Shown here piece by piece: positions 1 through 7,424 of a DNA stretch of 64,000 nt; position 1 is the first letter of the stretch; each line of letters starts with the position of its first letter. The stretch spans positions 1 to 64,000 of the forward strand of contig JACDOG010000012.1 in the NCBI GenBank assembly GCA_017656305.1, given 5' to 3'. Both the position numbers and the translations under genes were made by a program. The notes beneath the pieces were generated by a model, which was given only the letters and a program-made list of their open reading frames with translations, ran no database searches and was not told the origin of the DNA. The DNA comes from Thermoanaerobacteraceae bacterium (lineage in GTDB: Bacteria; Bacillota; JADQBR01).

Positions 1-566
1 GGCACAGGTATTGCGAACGGTGGATGATTGAGACTGTGTTCCGAGGTTATAAAACGGAGTTTTCCCGTGCCCAGCAGTGCCGGTCGGTTTTGCGACAATT
101 GGTAAGAGATGGACACTTAAAGCGGTTCCGGTTAGACAGTCGGGAGCAATACATTTACCATATGGGGAAACGTGACTCGAAGTGGCAGCATTATTTGCTT
201 TATAACCGGTTCCATTTCAACCTGATTATCCAGGCTAGAAGCTGGCAAAAAATCATTGCGTACCAGCCAGAGAAATGGCTCAATAAGGACGTCAGATGTG
301 ACGGTTATTATATAGTGCAATATACATTTAATAAAGGTAGAAAATTTGTTGTGGAAGCGGATAGGGGAACATATGAGTTTAATCTAGTCGAGAAGTACGA
401 GAAGCTAAGGCAAACTAATTGGCAGAGCACAGATTGGGGAAAAGATGAAGTGTTTCCTATAGTGGTAGTAGTCACAGAAAGAAAAGAAATCCCGGAGGTG
501 CCCGAGTATTTTCGGGTAACTAATTTGGAAGAGGTTATGAGTGATGTTTGGAATGTACTTAGATAA
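1..566 (+). CDS. replication-relaxation-like protein, 5' partial
   Basis: The frame is open back to base 3, so the true start lies upstream; the first ATG inside is at 24, but codons before it also read as protein. The C-terminal half has CDGYY, then FVVEADRGTYE followed by a helix with LVEKYEKL. This resembles the conserved core of the Replic_Relax (replication-relaxation) family, whose members have an N-terminal winged helix and are common on plasmids and integrative elements. That fits the position inside an element. The assignment is from remembered motifs and is moderate; the exact role (DNA relaxation, mobilisation or replication accessory) cannot be read from the sequence. Confidence 0.5.
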   Translation, partial: HRYCERWMIETVFRGYKTEFSRAQQCRSVLRQLVRDGHLKRFRLDSREQYIYHMGKRDSKWQHYLLYNRFHFNLIIQARSWQKIIAYQPEKWLNKDVRCDGYYIVQYTFNKGRKFVVEADRGTYEFNLVEKYEKLRQTNWQSTDWGKDEVFPIVVVVTERKEIPEVPEYFRVTNLEEVMSDVWNVLR

Positions 567-590
567 TTGGGAGCAGGAGGAATGGTAGAT

Positions 591-815
591 ATGGGGTTTG
601 GTAAACTCACAAAACTAGGCGGTATTTTTGGTAAGGCATTAGGCGAAAAATATGGGGCTAACCGCCAGCAACAAGAGTCAATCAAACGTGTGCAAAATGA
701 GTATCCACGTTTCACCCTGGCGGAGAAAATGGGTTTAAAATGCACGGAGGAAACATATGTAAAACTATCCCAGCTGGAACAGCTACGTTGGGAAGAAAAG
801 AAACGTCGGCAGTGA
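591..815 (+). CDS. small protein of unknown function
   Basis: A 74-residue protein I do not recognise. ATG 591 is chosen because AGGAGG at 575-580 lies 10 bases upstream; in-frame TTG 567 and ATG 582 are before or against that site. The N-terminus is glycine- and lysine-rich (GFGKLTKLGGIFGKALGEKYG) and could form an amphipathic helix. The C-terminal half is charged with the look of a helical hairpin ending LRWEEKKRRQ. It lies 24 bases after the replication-relaxation-like gene, so the two may be co-transcribed element genes. Confidence 0.5.
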   Translation: MGFGKLTKLGGIFGKALGEKYGANRQQQESIKRVQNEYPRFTLAEKMGLKCTEETYVKLSQLEQLRWEEKKRRQ

Positions 816-865
816 AAATCTGCGCCAGCCGTCGATGTAATTCGACAAGAATAGAAACAAACACG

Positions 866-874
866 TGTTATAAT
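866..874 (+). promoter_or_regulatory. extended -10 promoter for the exported repeat protein
   Basis: TGT TATAAT (TATAAT at 869-874) is a full extended -10 box. No good -35 box lies 17 bases upstream, as expected for extended -10 promoters. Transcription would begin near 881, just before the strong ribosome site at 899-904. Confidence 0.5.
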
Positions 875-910
875 CTGAAAATGGAAAATATTAAAATTGG
901 AGGGATATTA

Positions 911-1578
911 ATGAAAAAAATATTAAAATGGGCAGGTATTGTTTTGGTAGTTTTAATTGCAATTGGCATATTCTTTGGTGGTGATGACAGCACGCAAACA
1001 TCGAGCACATCAGTAGTTGAAGGCACAGATTCTCAAACTACAGAACAAACTAATGAGCAGGTTGCTACAACCACAACTGCCAATGAAGCAAAAAAGAGGA
1101 AGAGAAAAATAGTAAGTATATAAAAGCAGGGATGTACAAAGTTGGAAAAGACATTCCTGCTGGAGAATATCTTATAATTGCAGAAGGCATGGGATATTAT
1201 CAAGTTACTAAAGATAGCAGCGGAAGTCTTGATAGTATTGTAAGCAATGATAATTTTACTAATACTAGATATGTAACTGTTTCAGAAGGCCAGTATTTAG
1301 AAATAACAGGTTCTAAAATGATATTAGCTTCTGAGGCAGAACCACAAAAACCCCAAAATGGTGAGTATGCAGATGGTATGTATAAAGTTGGGAAGGACAT
1401 TCCTGCGGGTGAATATAAAGTTGTCGCTACAGGCGGAATAGCTTACCTAGAAGTTGCTAAGGATAGTAAAGGCGGTTTAGATTCAATTATAACAAACGAT
1501 AACTTTGAGGGAGAAAAATATATAACTGTTAAAGAGGGGCAGTATATAAAATTAGTGGATTGTAAGTTGGTTAAATAA
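911..1578 (+). CDS. membrane-anchored exported protein with two tandem repeats; read in two frames (-1 shift at 1090-1096)
   Basis: ATG 911 follows GGAGGG (899-904). Residues 1-25 form an uncleaved signal or anchor helix (MKKILKWAGIVLVVLIAIGI), then a Ser/Thr/Gln-rich linker. The first frame stops at 1123. The second, open from 1087, holds two copies of a domain of about 65 residues, each starting MYKVGKDIPAGEY, with a shared LDSI..NDNF core and a Y.TV.EGQY ending. A -1 slip on A AAA AAG joins them without losing a residue, giving about 222 residues. The second frame has an ATG at 1132 but no ribosome site of its own. Either programmed frameshifting, a recent one-base deletion in an A run, or a sequence error explains it. 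The repeat domain is seen in Firmicutes surface proteins but I cannot name its function. Confidence 0.6.
1090..1096 (+). promoter_or_regulatory. -1 ribosomal frameshift heptamer A AAA AAG
   Basis: In the first frame the codons read GCA AAA AAG, so the heptamer A-AAA-AAG is in the phase known from the E. coli dnaX frameshift site. Slippage puts the next codon at 1096 (GAG) in the frame of the repeat domains. I see no strong stimulatory hairpin or upstream Shine-Dalgarno element close by, which weakens the case for efficient frameshifting. Confidence 0.45.
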
Positions 1579-1579
1579 A

Positions 1580-1603
1580 GGTAATGCAACCGGTAATGCA
1601 ACG
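1580..1603 (+). repeat. two tandem 12-base repeats near the element end
   Basis: GGTAATGCAACC and GGTAATGCAACG follow each other directly, about 125 bases before the tRNA fragment. Short direct repeats at this distance from an attachment core are typical of integrase arm-type sites. That role is inference, since the integrase is not in the window. Confidence 0.4.
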
Positions 1604-1728
1604 GGAATGAAAAAACGTAAAAAAACATAAAAAAATATATAAAATTTGCCAGCCGGCAATCTCCGAAATCATTGAAAATAAAAGGTTTTATGAGGTTATA
1701 AAGAAATATATAAAAGTAAGCTGTGGAA

Positions 1729-1773
1729 TTGGTAAGGCGGAGGTCGCCGGTTCAAGTCCGGCTATGGGCTCCA
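1729..1773 (+). other. 3' fragment of tRNA-Thr(GGU), probable attachment-site scar
   Basis: Reading from the anticodon loop (TTGGTAA, 1729-1735) the fragment has the anticodon 3' stem GGCGG, variable loop AGGTC, T stem-loop GCCGG-TTCAAGT-CCGGC, acceptor strand TATGGGC, discriminator T and encoded CCA. The bases before it do not contain the partner stem CCGCC, nor a D arm or a GCCCATA acceptor strand. It is therefore a truncated tRNA. The break at the anticodon loop is a usual crossover point for tyrosine recombinases. The intact tRNA-Thr is expected at the far left end of the element. Confidence 0.75.
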
Positions 1774-1781
1774 GAAAAATC

Positions 1782-1809
1782 TTGTCCCAGACCTGCGGGT
1801 CTGGGACAA
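1782..1809 (+). terminator. strong hairpin between tRNA-Thr fragment and tRNA-Tyr
   Basis: A perfect 12-base-pair stem (1782-1793 with 1798-1809) with a 4-base loop. The downstream bases are only modestly T-rich, so this may be a weak terminator or a processing hairpin of the old tRNA transcript. Confidence 0.45.
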
Positions 1810-1840
1810 AGTTTGTCTGTGTTCTATGTTTTTGGTTCAT

Positions 1841-1927
1841 GGAGAGGTTCCCGAGTTGGCCAAAGGGGGCAGACTGTAAATCTGCTGGCTTTTGCCTTCG
1901 CTGGTTCGAATCCAGCCCTCTCCACCA
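1841..1927 (+). tRNA. tRNA-Tyr (anticodon GTA)
   Basis: The acceptor stem GGAGAGG pairs with CCTCTCC before an encoded ACCA end. The anticodon GTA is at 1876-1878 within AGACTGTAAATCT. A long variable arm typical of bacterial tRNA-Tyr and a T arm GCTGG-TTCGAAT-CCAGC follow. All stems close, so the gene looks functional. It was probably once co-transcribed with the tRNA-Thr now broken just upstream. Confidence 0.97.
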
Positions 1928-1970
1928 AGACTGGTAACATAACTACAAACGCTACAGGTTAAGAACGGTA

Positions 1971-2008
1971 ATTATTCCAAGTCCGTGCGGGCTTGGAATA
2001 ATTTTTTT
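1971..2008 (+). terminator. rho-independent terminator after tRNA-Tyr
   Basis: A 14-base-pair stem (1971-1984 with 1989-2002), one G-T pair, a GTGC loop, and a run of seven T at 2002-2008. Confidence 0.9.
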
Positions 2009-2157
2009 GGCTTAAGAACTTTTGGTCACCTAAGGGTGGGCGGGGCAAAAGGAAGCTCGTTGTGCAGCTGGTATTTTTTAAAAAATAAAATTTCTAAAGG
2101 AGGGATACGGTCCATAATATTTAGAGAATAAATTGTTTTAGGGAGGGAACATGAGGG

Positions 2158-3381
2158 GTGTTAAAACGAATGATATGGGCGGCGCTGGTGGTATTAAGTT
2201 TACTGTTTGTGGCAGCTTTGGTTTATTACATACTGGTGCCCACAAAAGTAGACCCGGCGGCTTTAAAATATTTTTCAGAGAAACAAATTCAGCTGGGTAG
2301 GGACTATCAAGATATCAACCGGCTGTTGCTGGTTATCGGGTTTATTATAAAAGTGCTGGTCCTGGTTTGGCTGCTGGTCGGTGCTGCCACTGAACGCTGG
2401 GAATGTTGGGCTCTTAAGGTGTCCGGGGGAAATTATATAGTGTCCGTTTTGGTATTTTTCGTGATGATATGGCTGCTGTTGCGCCTGGTGAACCTGCCTT
2501 TAAGTTTGTATGCCGGCTATTACCTGCAGCACCACTGGGGGGTTTCCACCCAAACCCTTGCCGGCTGGTGGGGTGATTATGTAAAAGGTGCCGTGCTGGA
2601 CTTGATTTTGTCAGGTGCCGGTGTGGCGCTGTTGTTTCTGGCCATGAAGCGCTGGCCTGGTGGCTGGTGGCTTGCGGCGGCCCTGTTTTCAGCGGCCTGG
2701 CTGGTGGTGCAAGGCTACTTGTGGCCCGCGGTGGTGGCGCCGCTGTTTAACAGGTTTGAACCAGTGCAGGATGCGGAAATAATTACTATGGTTGACCGCC
2801 TTGGCAAAAAGGCGGGTTTAAATGTAAGCGAGATTCTGGTGATGGATGCCAGCAAGCGCACCACAAAAGCCAATGCCTATTTTGCAGGAATTGGCAATAC
2901 CAAAAGAATTGTTCTTTACGATAATCTGTTGCATAATTATTCCCGAGAAGAGATAGAGGCGGTTGTGGCTCACGAGATGGCCCACTGGAAGCACAAACAT
3001 ATAGCCAAAGGGATTGCCTTTGGCAGTTTAGGCGGTTTTTTTGCGTGGTTTTTGCTTTGTCTTCTGCTAAAAAACGTCCCCGTGCTGGCCGGTCAGGGGG
3101 GGTATGTACCTAGGGCCTGGGTGGTAATCTTGTTATTTTTTGTTTTGTTTTCCTTTGTAACCCACCCCGTGCAGAATGGCATCTCCAGAAATATGGAATA
3201 CCAGGCGGATAGGACCGCCGTGCAGTTAACGGAAAACCCGGAGGGGAGTATCAAGCTGCTGGTCAGCCTGGCCAGAGACAATCTGGCAGATGTTTCGCCG
3301 CCTGCTTTTGTTGAATGGTTTTTATATTCACATCCCAGCATCAGCAAGCGGCTTCAGGCCATAAAGGCTTTTACAGAATAA
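2158..3381 (+). CDS. M48-family zinc membrane endopeptidase (Ste24/CAAX protease type)
   Basis: A 407-residue multi-span membrane protein. It has an N-terminal span, an extracytoplasmic segment, and several further spans before the catalytic domain. The zinc motif HEMAH (272-276) and the third ligand Glu347 in EYQAD are intact. The length and layout match bacterial Ste24-like M48A proteases, which cleave membrane or misfolded proteins. GTG 2158 is used because GGGAGGG (2141-2147) lies 10 bases upstream; ATG 2151 is out of frame. It stands alone between the tRNA-Tyr terminator and the tuf promoter. The substrate is not known. Confidence 0.85.
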   Translation: MLKRMIWAALVVLSLLFVAALVYYILVPTKVDPAALKYFSEKQIQLGRDYQDINRLLLVIGFIIKVLVLVWLLVGAATERWECWALKVSGGNYIVSVLVFFVMIWLLLRLVNLPLSLYAGYYLQHHWGVSTQTLAGWWGDYVKGAVLDLILSGAGVALLFLAMKRWPGGWWLAAALFSAAWLVVQGYLWPAVVAPLFNRFEPVQDAEIITMVDRLGKKAGLNVSEILVMDASKRTTKANAYFAGIGNTKRIVLYDNLLHNYSREEIEAVVAHEMAHWKHKHIAKGIAFGSLGGFFAWFLLCLLLKNVPVLAGQGGYVPRAWVVILLFFVLFSFVTHPVQNGISRNMEYQADRTAVQLTENPEGSIKLLVSLARDNLADVSPPAFVEWFLYSHPSISKRLQAIKAFTE

Positions 3382-3473
3382 TTGGGAAACGCTGGAATAA
3401 TGTTTCTGCAAAGAGCCAATAATAGGTACTGTTAATGTATCAATTTAAATATCTGAATCTTGGTTAGTATTAT

Positions 3474-3502
3474 TTGACAGTAGTGATAAAATAATATAAA
3501 AT
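3474..3502 (+). promoter_or_regulatory. sigma-A-type promoter for tuf copy 1
   Basis: TTGACA (3474-3479), a 17-base spacer and TAAAAT (3497-3502). It leaves a leader of about 135 bases before the tuf start, in which I see no clear terminator. Confidence 0.7.
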
Positions 3503-3643
3503 GGTAGCGGTGTACAAGTTCTAACGAATTTTACCAGAGGTATTTTAGCAGGAATATACAAAATTTTATCGAACAAGCAAGAGACTAAATTTGTGCGGGG
3601 CAATAAGCTCCAAAAACTAGCTACATAATTAGGAGGGAGTAAC

Positions 3644-4846
3644 ATGGCTAAGGAAAAATTTGAAAGGACAAAACCGCACGTCAACGTAGGTACCATTGGT
3701 CACGTAGACCACGGCAAGACGACTTTAACAGCAGCGATTACATTCACATTAGCTAAGCATGGTGGAGCAGTAGCTACGGCATACGATCAAATTGACAACG
3801 CACCGGAAGAGAAGGAACGGGGAATTACCATTTCCACAGCACACGTGGAGTATGAGACAGAGAACCGTCACTATGCGCACGTAGACTGCCCGGGACACGC
3901 AGACTACGTAAAGAACATGATTACCGGAGCAGCCCAGATGGACGGAGCCATTCTGGTAGTGAGCGCAGCAGACGGTCCCATGCCGCAGACTAGGGAGCAC
4001 ATTTTGCTGGCGCGTCAGGTAGGCGTACCGTACATTGTAGTATTCCTGAACAAGGCAGACATGGTAGACGACGAAGAATTAATGGAATTGGTAGAGATGG
4101 AAGTAAGAGAGCTGTTGAGCGAGTATGAATTTCCCGGTGATGACGTGCCGGTTATTACCGGTTCCGCATTGAAGGCACTGGAATGCGGTTGTGGTGAGAA
4201 GGACTGCGAGTGGTGCGGCAAGATTCACGAACTGATGAATGCAATAGACGAGTACATTCCGACACCGGAGCGTGAGAAAGACAAGCCGTTCCTGATGCCG
4301 GTAGAGGACGTATTCAGCATTACCGGACGCGGCACGGTAGCCACTGGTAGAGTAGAGCGCGGCATGGTTAAAGTACAGGACGAAGTAGAGATTGTAGGTT
4401 TGGCAGATGAGGTTAAGAAGACGGTAGTAACTGGGGTAGAGATGTTCCGCAAGATGCTGGACTATGCAGAAGCAGGAGACAACATTGGAACTCTGCTGAG
4501 AGGTATTGACCGTGACGAGATTGAGCGCGGTCAGGTACTGGCACAGCCCGGATCCATTAAGCCGCATACCAAGTTTAAGGCGGAAGTATACGTACTGACC
4601 AAAGAAGAGGGTGGACGTCACACTCCGTTTTTTGAAGGATACCGTCCCCAGTTTTACTTCAGGACGACCGACGTAACCGGAGTAGTATCCTTGCCGGAAG
4701 GGACCGAGATGGTAATGCCTGGCGACAACGTGAAAATGGAGATTGAACTGATTACTCCGATTGCTATTGAAGAAGGGTTGCGTTTTGCTATTCGCGAAGG
4801 TGGCCGCACCGTTGGCGCCGGCGTTGTTAGTGAGATTGTAGAGTGA
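3644..4846 (+). CDS. tuf: elongation factor Tu, copy 1
   Basis: EF-Tu (400 residues) carries aminoacyl-tRNA to the ribosome with GTP. The G domain has GHVDHGKTT (19-27), DCPGH (81-85) and NKAD (136-139). Domains 2 and 3 follow. After SALKALE an insertion adds cysteines C181, C183, C188 and C191 (C-x-C-x4-C-x2-C), absent from E. coli and B. subtilis EF-Tu. AGGAGGG (3631-3637) sets the ATG. The gene has its own promoter and terminator. The protein equals copy 2 at 19456, and the DNA differs at only two positions, in the last codons, which points to gene conversion. Confidence 0.98.
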   Translation: MAKEKFERTKPHVNVGTIGHVDHGKTTLTAAITFTLAKHGGAVATAYDQIDNAPEEKERGITISTAHVEYETENRHYAHVDCPGHADYVKNMITGAAQMDGAILVVSAADGPMPQTREHILLARQVGVPYIVVFLNKADMVDDEELMELVEMEVRELLSEYEFPGDDVPVITGSALKALECGCGEKDCEWCGKIHELMNAIDEYIPTPEREKDKPFLMPVEDVFSITGRGTVATGRVERGMVKVQDEVEIVGLADEVKKTVVTGVEMFRKMLDYAEAGDNIGTLLRGIDRDEIERGQVLAQPGSIKPHTKFKAEVYVLTKEEGGRHTPFFEGYRPQFYFRTTDVTGVVSLPEGTEMVMPGDNVKMEIELITPIAIEEGLRFAIREGGRTVGAGVVSEIVE

Positions 4847-4850
4847 GGCG

Positions 4851-4884
4851 GTAAAAAAGCAGGGTTGACTCCCTGCTTTTTTAC
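4851..4884 (+). terminator. terminator after tuf copy 1
   Basis: AGCAGGG pairs with CCCTGCT around a short loop, flanked by an A run before and a T run after the stem, starting directly behind the tuf stop codon. Confidence 0.9.
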
Positions 4885-4975
4885 TGCAGTGAGAAGACTA
4901 AAAACCGGGTTTAAAACCTTGCTCGATTAGGAAAACTATGGAGTAATATTAAGAAATTTACTGGTGTTAAAAAAG

Positions 4976-5003
4976 TTGACACTAAAAAGGTAAATGTGAT
5001 AAA
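4976..5003 (+). promoter_or_regulatory. promoter for rpmG-secE-nusG and following genes
   Basis: TTGACA (4976-4981), 16-base spacer, GATAAA (4998-5003) with a TG at 4995-4996. It lies between the tuf terminator and rpmG and is the only good promoter seen there. Confidence 0.6.
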
Positions 5004-5057
5004 TTATTAGGGTACTGGATTTCTAGCATGTTGATACGTGCACAGGGGGTGGAAACA

Positions 5058-5207
5058 GTGCGAGTAGGGATAACACTAGCTTGTACGGAATGCAAACGGA
5101 GAAATTACACTACTACAAAAAATAAGCGGACTAATCCCGACAGGTTGGAACTGAAGAAATACTGTCCTCATTGTAATACTCATACCGTTCATAAAGAAAC
5201 CAAATAA
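5058..5207 (+). CDS. rpmG: 50S ribosomal protein L33, zinc type
   Basis: A 49-residue protein, [17 protein letters not shown]..., of the large subunit. Zinc-ribbon cysteines C9, C12, C36 and C39 are all present, so it is the zinc-binding L33 form. The start is GTG 5058, six bases after GGGGGTGG (5045-5052). Order rpmG-secE-nusG is the usual one in bacteria. It is first in the operon read from the 4976 promoter. Confidence 0.95.
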   Translation: MRVGITLACTECKRRNYTTTKNKRTNPDRLELKKYCPHCNTHTVHKETK

Positions 5208-5264
5208 TTACTATTATGGTCAAAAAAGGTTTACCAGGAACCATATTTTTAAGGAAGTGGTATT

Positions 5265-5492
5265 TTGGCTACTAAAAGTGTGGCAAAGGCAAAAAAGGAA
5301 AACCAGTCATTTGTGGAAAAAAGCAAAAAGTTCTTCCGCGGAGTTTGGTTAGAGCTGAAAAAGGTACACTGGCCCAACCAAAAACAGCTGGTGACCTATA
5401 CTGCCGTTGTTCTGGTGGCAACAGTGACGGTAGCTGCTTTGATTTGGATAGTGGACTCTATTTTGAGCTTTATACTGGGCTTTGTCCTGTAG
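5265..5492 (+). CDS. secE: preprotein translocase subunit SecE
   Basis: A 75-residue single-span form of SecE, the clamp of the SecYEG channel. A basic N-terminus is followed by the conserved amphipathic helix (FFRGVWLELKKVHWPN) and one membrane span near residues 42-66. The start is TTG 5265, five bases after AAGGAAGTGG; no better start fits the family N-terminus. It lies between rpmG and nusG. Confidence 0.95.
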   Translation: MATKSVAKAKKENQSFVEKSKKFFRGVWLELKKVHWPNQKQLVTYTAVVLVATVTVAALIWIVDSILSFILGFVL

Positions 5493-5543
5493 TGTAGCTT
5501 GGTAGTTTATATACGGGATAATTTTGCAGGAAAACTTGTGAAC

Positions 5544-5578
5544 GGGGGTGAGGAACCTAATCAAGGTTCCTGAAATTT
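5544..5578 (+). promoter_or_regulatory. nusG ribosome site separated from its start by a hairpin
   Basis: The only good Shine-Dalgarno sequence, GGGGGTGA (5544-5551), is 27 bases before the ATG. Between them AGGAACC (5551-5557) and GGTTCCT (5565-5571) form a perfect 7-pair hairpin. When folded, it leaves the ribosome site 7 bases from the start, an ideal distance. Unfolded, the spacing would be too long for good initiation. Confidence 0.5.
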
Positions 5579-6106
5579 ATGGTGGATAAACAGTGGTACG
5601 TGGTGCATACTTATTCCGGTTATGAAAACAAGGTAAAGGCTAATTTGGAAAAACGCGTGGAATCTATGAACATGGGTGACAAGATTTTTCGGGTCTTGGT
5701 GCCCATGGAGGATGAAGTGCAGGTCAAAGATGGCAAAAAGATCGTTACTAAGAAGAAGGTCTATCCGGGATATGTCATTGTAGAAATGGCCCTGACTGAT
5801 GATTCCTGGTACGTGGTGCGCAATACCCCCGGGGTAACAGGTTTTGTTGGAAGTGGTAATAAACCAATTCCCTTAAGAGAGTCGGAAGTAAAGGCAATTA
5901 TGAAACGTATGGGCGTTGACGAACCCAGAACTAAAGTGGACTTTGAAGTAGGGCAGAATGTACGCGTCATTAGCGGTCCCTTTGAAAACTTTATTGGTAC
6001 CGTGGAAGAAATTTATCCCGACAAAGGCAAGTTAAAAGTAATGGTGTCCATGTTTGGTAGAGAAACTCCAGTTGAGCTTGAGTTTTCTCAAGTTCAAAAG
6101 GTTTAA
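5579..6106 (+). CDS. nusG: transcription elongation/antitermination factor NusG
   Basis: A 175-residue NusG, which binds the RNA polymerase clamp and links it to Rho or the ribosome. The NGN domain starts with KQWYVVHTYSGYENKVK; the C-terminal KOW domain is near residues 125-175 (VRVISGPFENFIGTVEEI). ATG 5579 matches the family N-terminus; GTG 5582 is the next codon. Expression may depend on the hairpin between the ribosome site and the start. Confidence 0.97.
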   Translation: MVDKQWYVVHTYSGYENKVKANLEKRVESMNMGDKIFRVLVPMEDEVQVKDGKKIVTKKKVYPGYVIVEMALTDDSWYVVRNTPGVTGFVGSGNKPIPLRESEVKAIMKRMGVDEPRTKVDFEVGQNVRVISGPFENFIGTVEEIYPDKGKLKVMVSMFGRETPVELEFSQVQKV

Positions 6107-6138
6107 TTTGATATACTGCGATAATGGCTGGGGTTTGC

Positions 6139-6167
6139 TGTGGGAGGGTACTTCCCTATTACCACAA
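6139..6167 (+). promoter_or_regulatory. putative ribosomal protein L1 binding site before rplK
   Basis: TGTGG (6139-6143) pairs with CCACA (6162-6166), with an inner GGG/CCC stem. The strands read GTGGGAGG and TTACCAC, like the two sides of helix 76 of 23S rRNA (GGUGGGAGGC and AUACCACC), the known L1 site. L1 represses rplK-rplA translation in other bacteria by binding such a mimic. Confidence 0.6.
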
Positions 6168-6186
6168 TTCTAAGGAGGTGGAGAAA

Positions 6187-6609
6187 ATGGCTAAAAAGGT
6201 TATCGGCTTGATTAAGTTGCAGATTCCTGCTGGTAAAGCTAATCCCGCCCCGCCTGTCGGGCCTGCATTGGGTCAGCATGGGGTAAATATTATGGGCTTT
6301 TGCAAGGAATTTAATGAGAAAACCAAGCAGGATGCTGGCTTAATCATACCGGTGGAAATTACCGTGTATGAAGACCGGTCATTCTCCTTTATTACAAAGA
6401 CGCCTCCGGCTGCAGTTCTTTTAAAGAAAGCTGCTGGTATCGAAACTGCTTCCGGAGAACCCAATAGGCAAAAAGTTGGTAAGGTAACCAAGGATCAGGT
6501 GCGCGAAATTGCCGAGCTGAAAATGAAAGATCTCAATGCTTCCAGTGTTGAGGCGGCTATGCGGATGATTGAAGGTACTGCCCGCAGTATGGGTATCGAG
6601 GTTGTCTAA
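6187..6609 (+). CDS. rplK: 50S ribosomal protein L11
   Basis: A 140-residue L11, part of the GTPase-associated centre. It has the proline-rich switch ([17 protein letters not shown]) in the N-terminal domain and the rRNA-binding C-terminal domain. ATG 6187 is set by TAAGGAGGTG (6171-6180); an upstream in-frame ATG at 6124 has no ribosome site and would cross the L1-like hairpin. Neighbour of nusG and rplA. Confidence 0.97.
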   Translation: MAKKVIGLIKLQIPAGKANPAPPVGPALGQHGVNIMGFCKEFNEKTKQDAGLIIPVEITVYEDRSFSFITKTPPAAVLLKKAAGIETASGEPNRQKVGKVTKDQVREIAELKMKDLNASSVEAAMRMIEGTARSMGIEVV

Positions 6610-6623
6610 GAAAATGGTTACAA

Positions 6624-6651
6624 TGTGGGAGGAAATATTCCGCTTACCACA
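6624..6651 (+). promoter_or_regulatory. second putative L1 binding site, before rplA
   Basis: TGTGG (6624-6628) pairs with CCACA (6647-6651). The conserved GTGGGAGG and TTACCAC strands are kept while the loop sequence differs from the first site. The 3' strand touches the rplA ribosome site (AAGGAGGT, 6652-6659), so L1 binding could block it directly. Confidence 0.6.
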
Positions 6652-6666
6652 AAGGAGGTTTTAGTA

Positions 6667-7365
6667 ATGCCAAAACGTGGCAAGAAATATCTAGAGGCTG
6701 TTAAGAAAGTTGACCGCAGTAAATTGTATGACCCTGAAGAAGCAATAAAACTGGTTAAGGAAACAGCACCGGCCAACTTTGATGAGACTGTTGAGGTGGC
6801 TGTTAAGTTAGGAGTAGACCCGCGACATGCAGACCAGCAGGTTCGCGGTACAGTGGTATTGCCTCACGGTACAGGTAAGACTCAAAGAGTACTGGTGTTT
6901 GCAAAAGGAGAAAAAGCTAAGGAAGCTGAAGAAGTTGGTGCAGATTACGTAGGTGCTGAGGAATTGGCGGAAAAGATTCAGGGTGGCTGGCTGGACTTTG
7001 ATGTAGCCATTGCAACCCCGGATATGATGAGTGTTGTCGGTAAACTGGGTCGTATTTTAGGTCCGCGGGGTATGATGCCCAACCCGAAAGCCGGAACGGT
7101 AACCAATGATATCAAGCGTGCCGTAGAAGAAGTGAAAGCGGGTAAAATCGAATACCGGGTAGATAAAGCCGGTATTATTCATGCGCCTATTGGAAAAGTA
7201 TCTTTTGATGATGAGAAGCTGCAGGAAAACTTTAAGACATTAATAGACGCGCTGGTCAAGGCACGCCCGGCTGCAGCCAAGGGACAGTATATGCGTAGTA
7301 TTACCTTATCTTCCACCATGGGTCCCGGCATCAAGGTTAACCTGCAAAAAGCTATTGGCAGGTAA
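6667..7365 (+). CDS. rplA: 50S ribosomal protein L1
   Basis: A 232-residue L1 of the E-site stalk, with the usual length and the conserved [18 protein letters not shown] segment of domain II. ATG 6667 is seven bases after AAGGAGGT; the upstream start at 6625 would lie in the hairpin. L1 probably represses its own operon through the two rRNA-like sites before rplK and rplA. Confidence 0.97.
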   Translation: MPKRGKKYLEAVKKVDRSKLYDPEEAIKLVKETAPANFDETVEVAVKLGVDPRHADQQVRGTVVLPHGTGKTQRVLVFAKGEKAKEAEEVGADYVGAEELAEKIQGGWLDFDVAIATPDMMSVVGKLGRILGPRGMMPNPKAGTVTNDIKRAVEEVKAGKIEYRVDKAGIIHAPIGKVSFDDEKLQENFKTLIDALVKARPAAAKGQYMRSITLSSTMGPGIKVNLQKAIGR

Positions 7366-7424
7366 CAGTTGCATCAAGTGGCGGGTTATGATATAAAATT
7401 AACTGAGCTGGATACAACAGAATA

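Larger units (their letters stand above)
1..1773 (+). mobile_element. right end of an integrated element inserted in a tRNA-Thr gene
   Basis: This stretch differs from the housekeeping region that follows. It has a partial replication-relaxation-like gene, small genes of unknown function and A/T-rich spacers, and it ends at a tRNA 3' half (1729-1773) with no matching 5' half. Tyrosine recombinases often insert in tRNA genes, rebuild the gene at one end and leave a 3' fragment at the other. The left end and any integrase are outside the window, so the type of element (ICE, IME, prophage remnant) cannot be told. The boundary call is inference. Confidence 0.6.

Noticed and set aside
740-910. Longer start at ATG 740 for the exported repeat protein
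   Set aside because: It overlaps the preceding gene, and the promoter (866-874) and ribosome site (899-904) point to ATG 911.
1723-1962. Open frame of 79 codons over the tRNA-Thr fragment and tRNA-Tyr
   Set aside because: It reads through an intact tRNA gene and a strong hairpin and has no family likeness.
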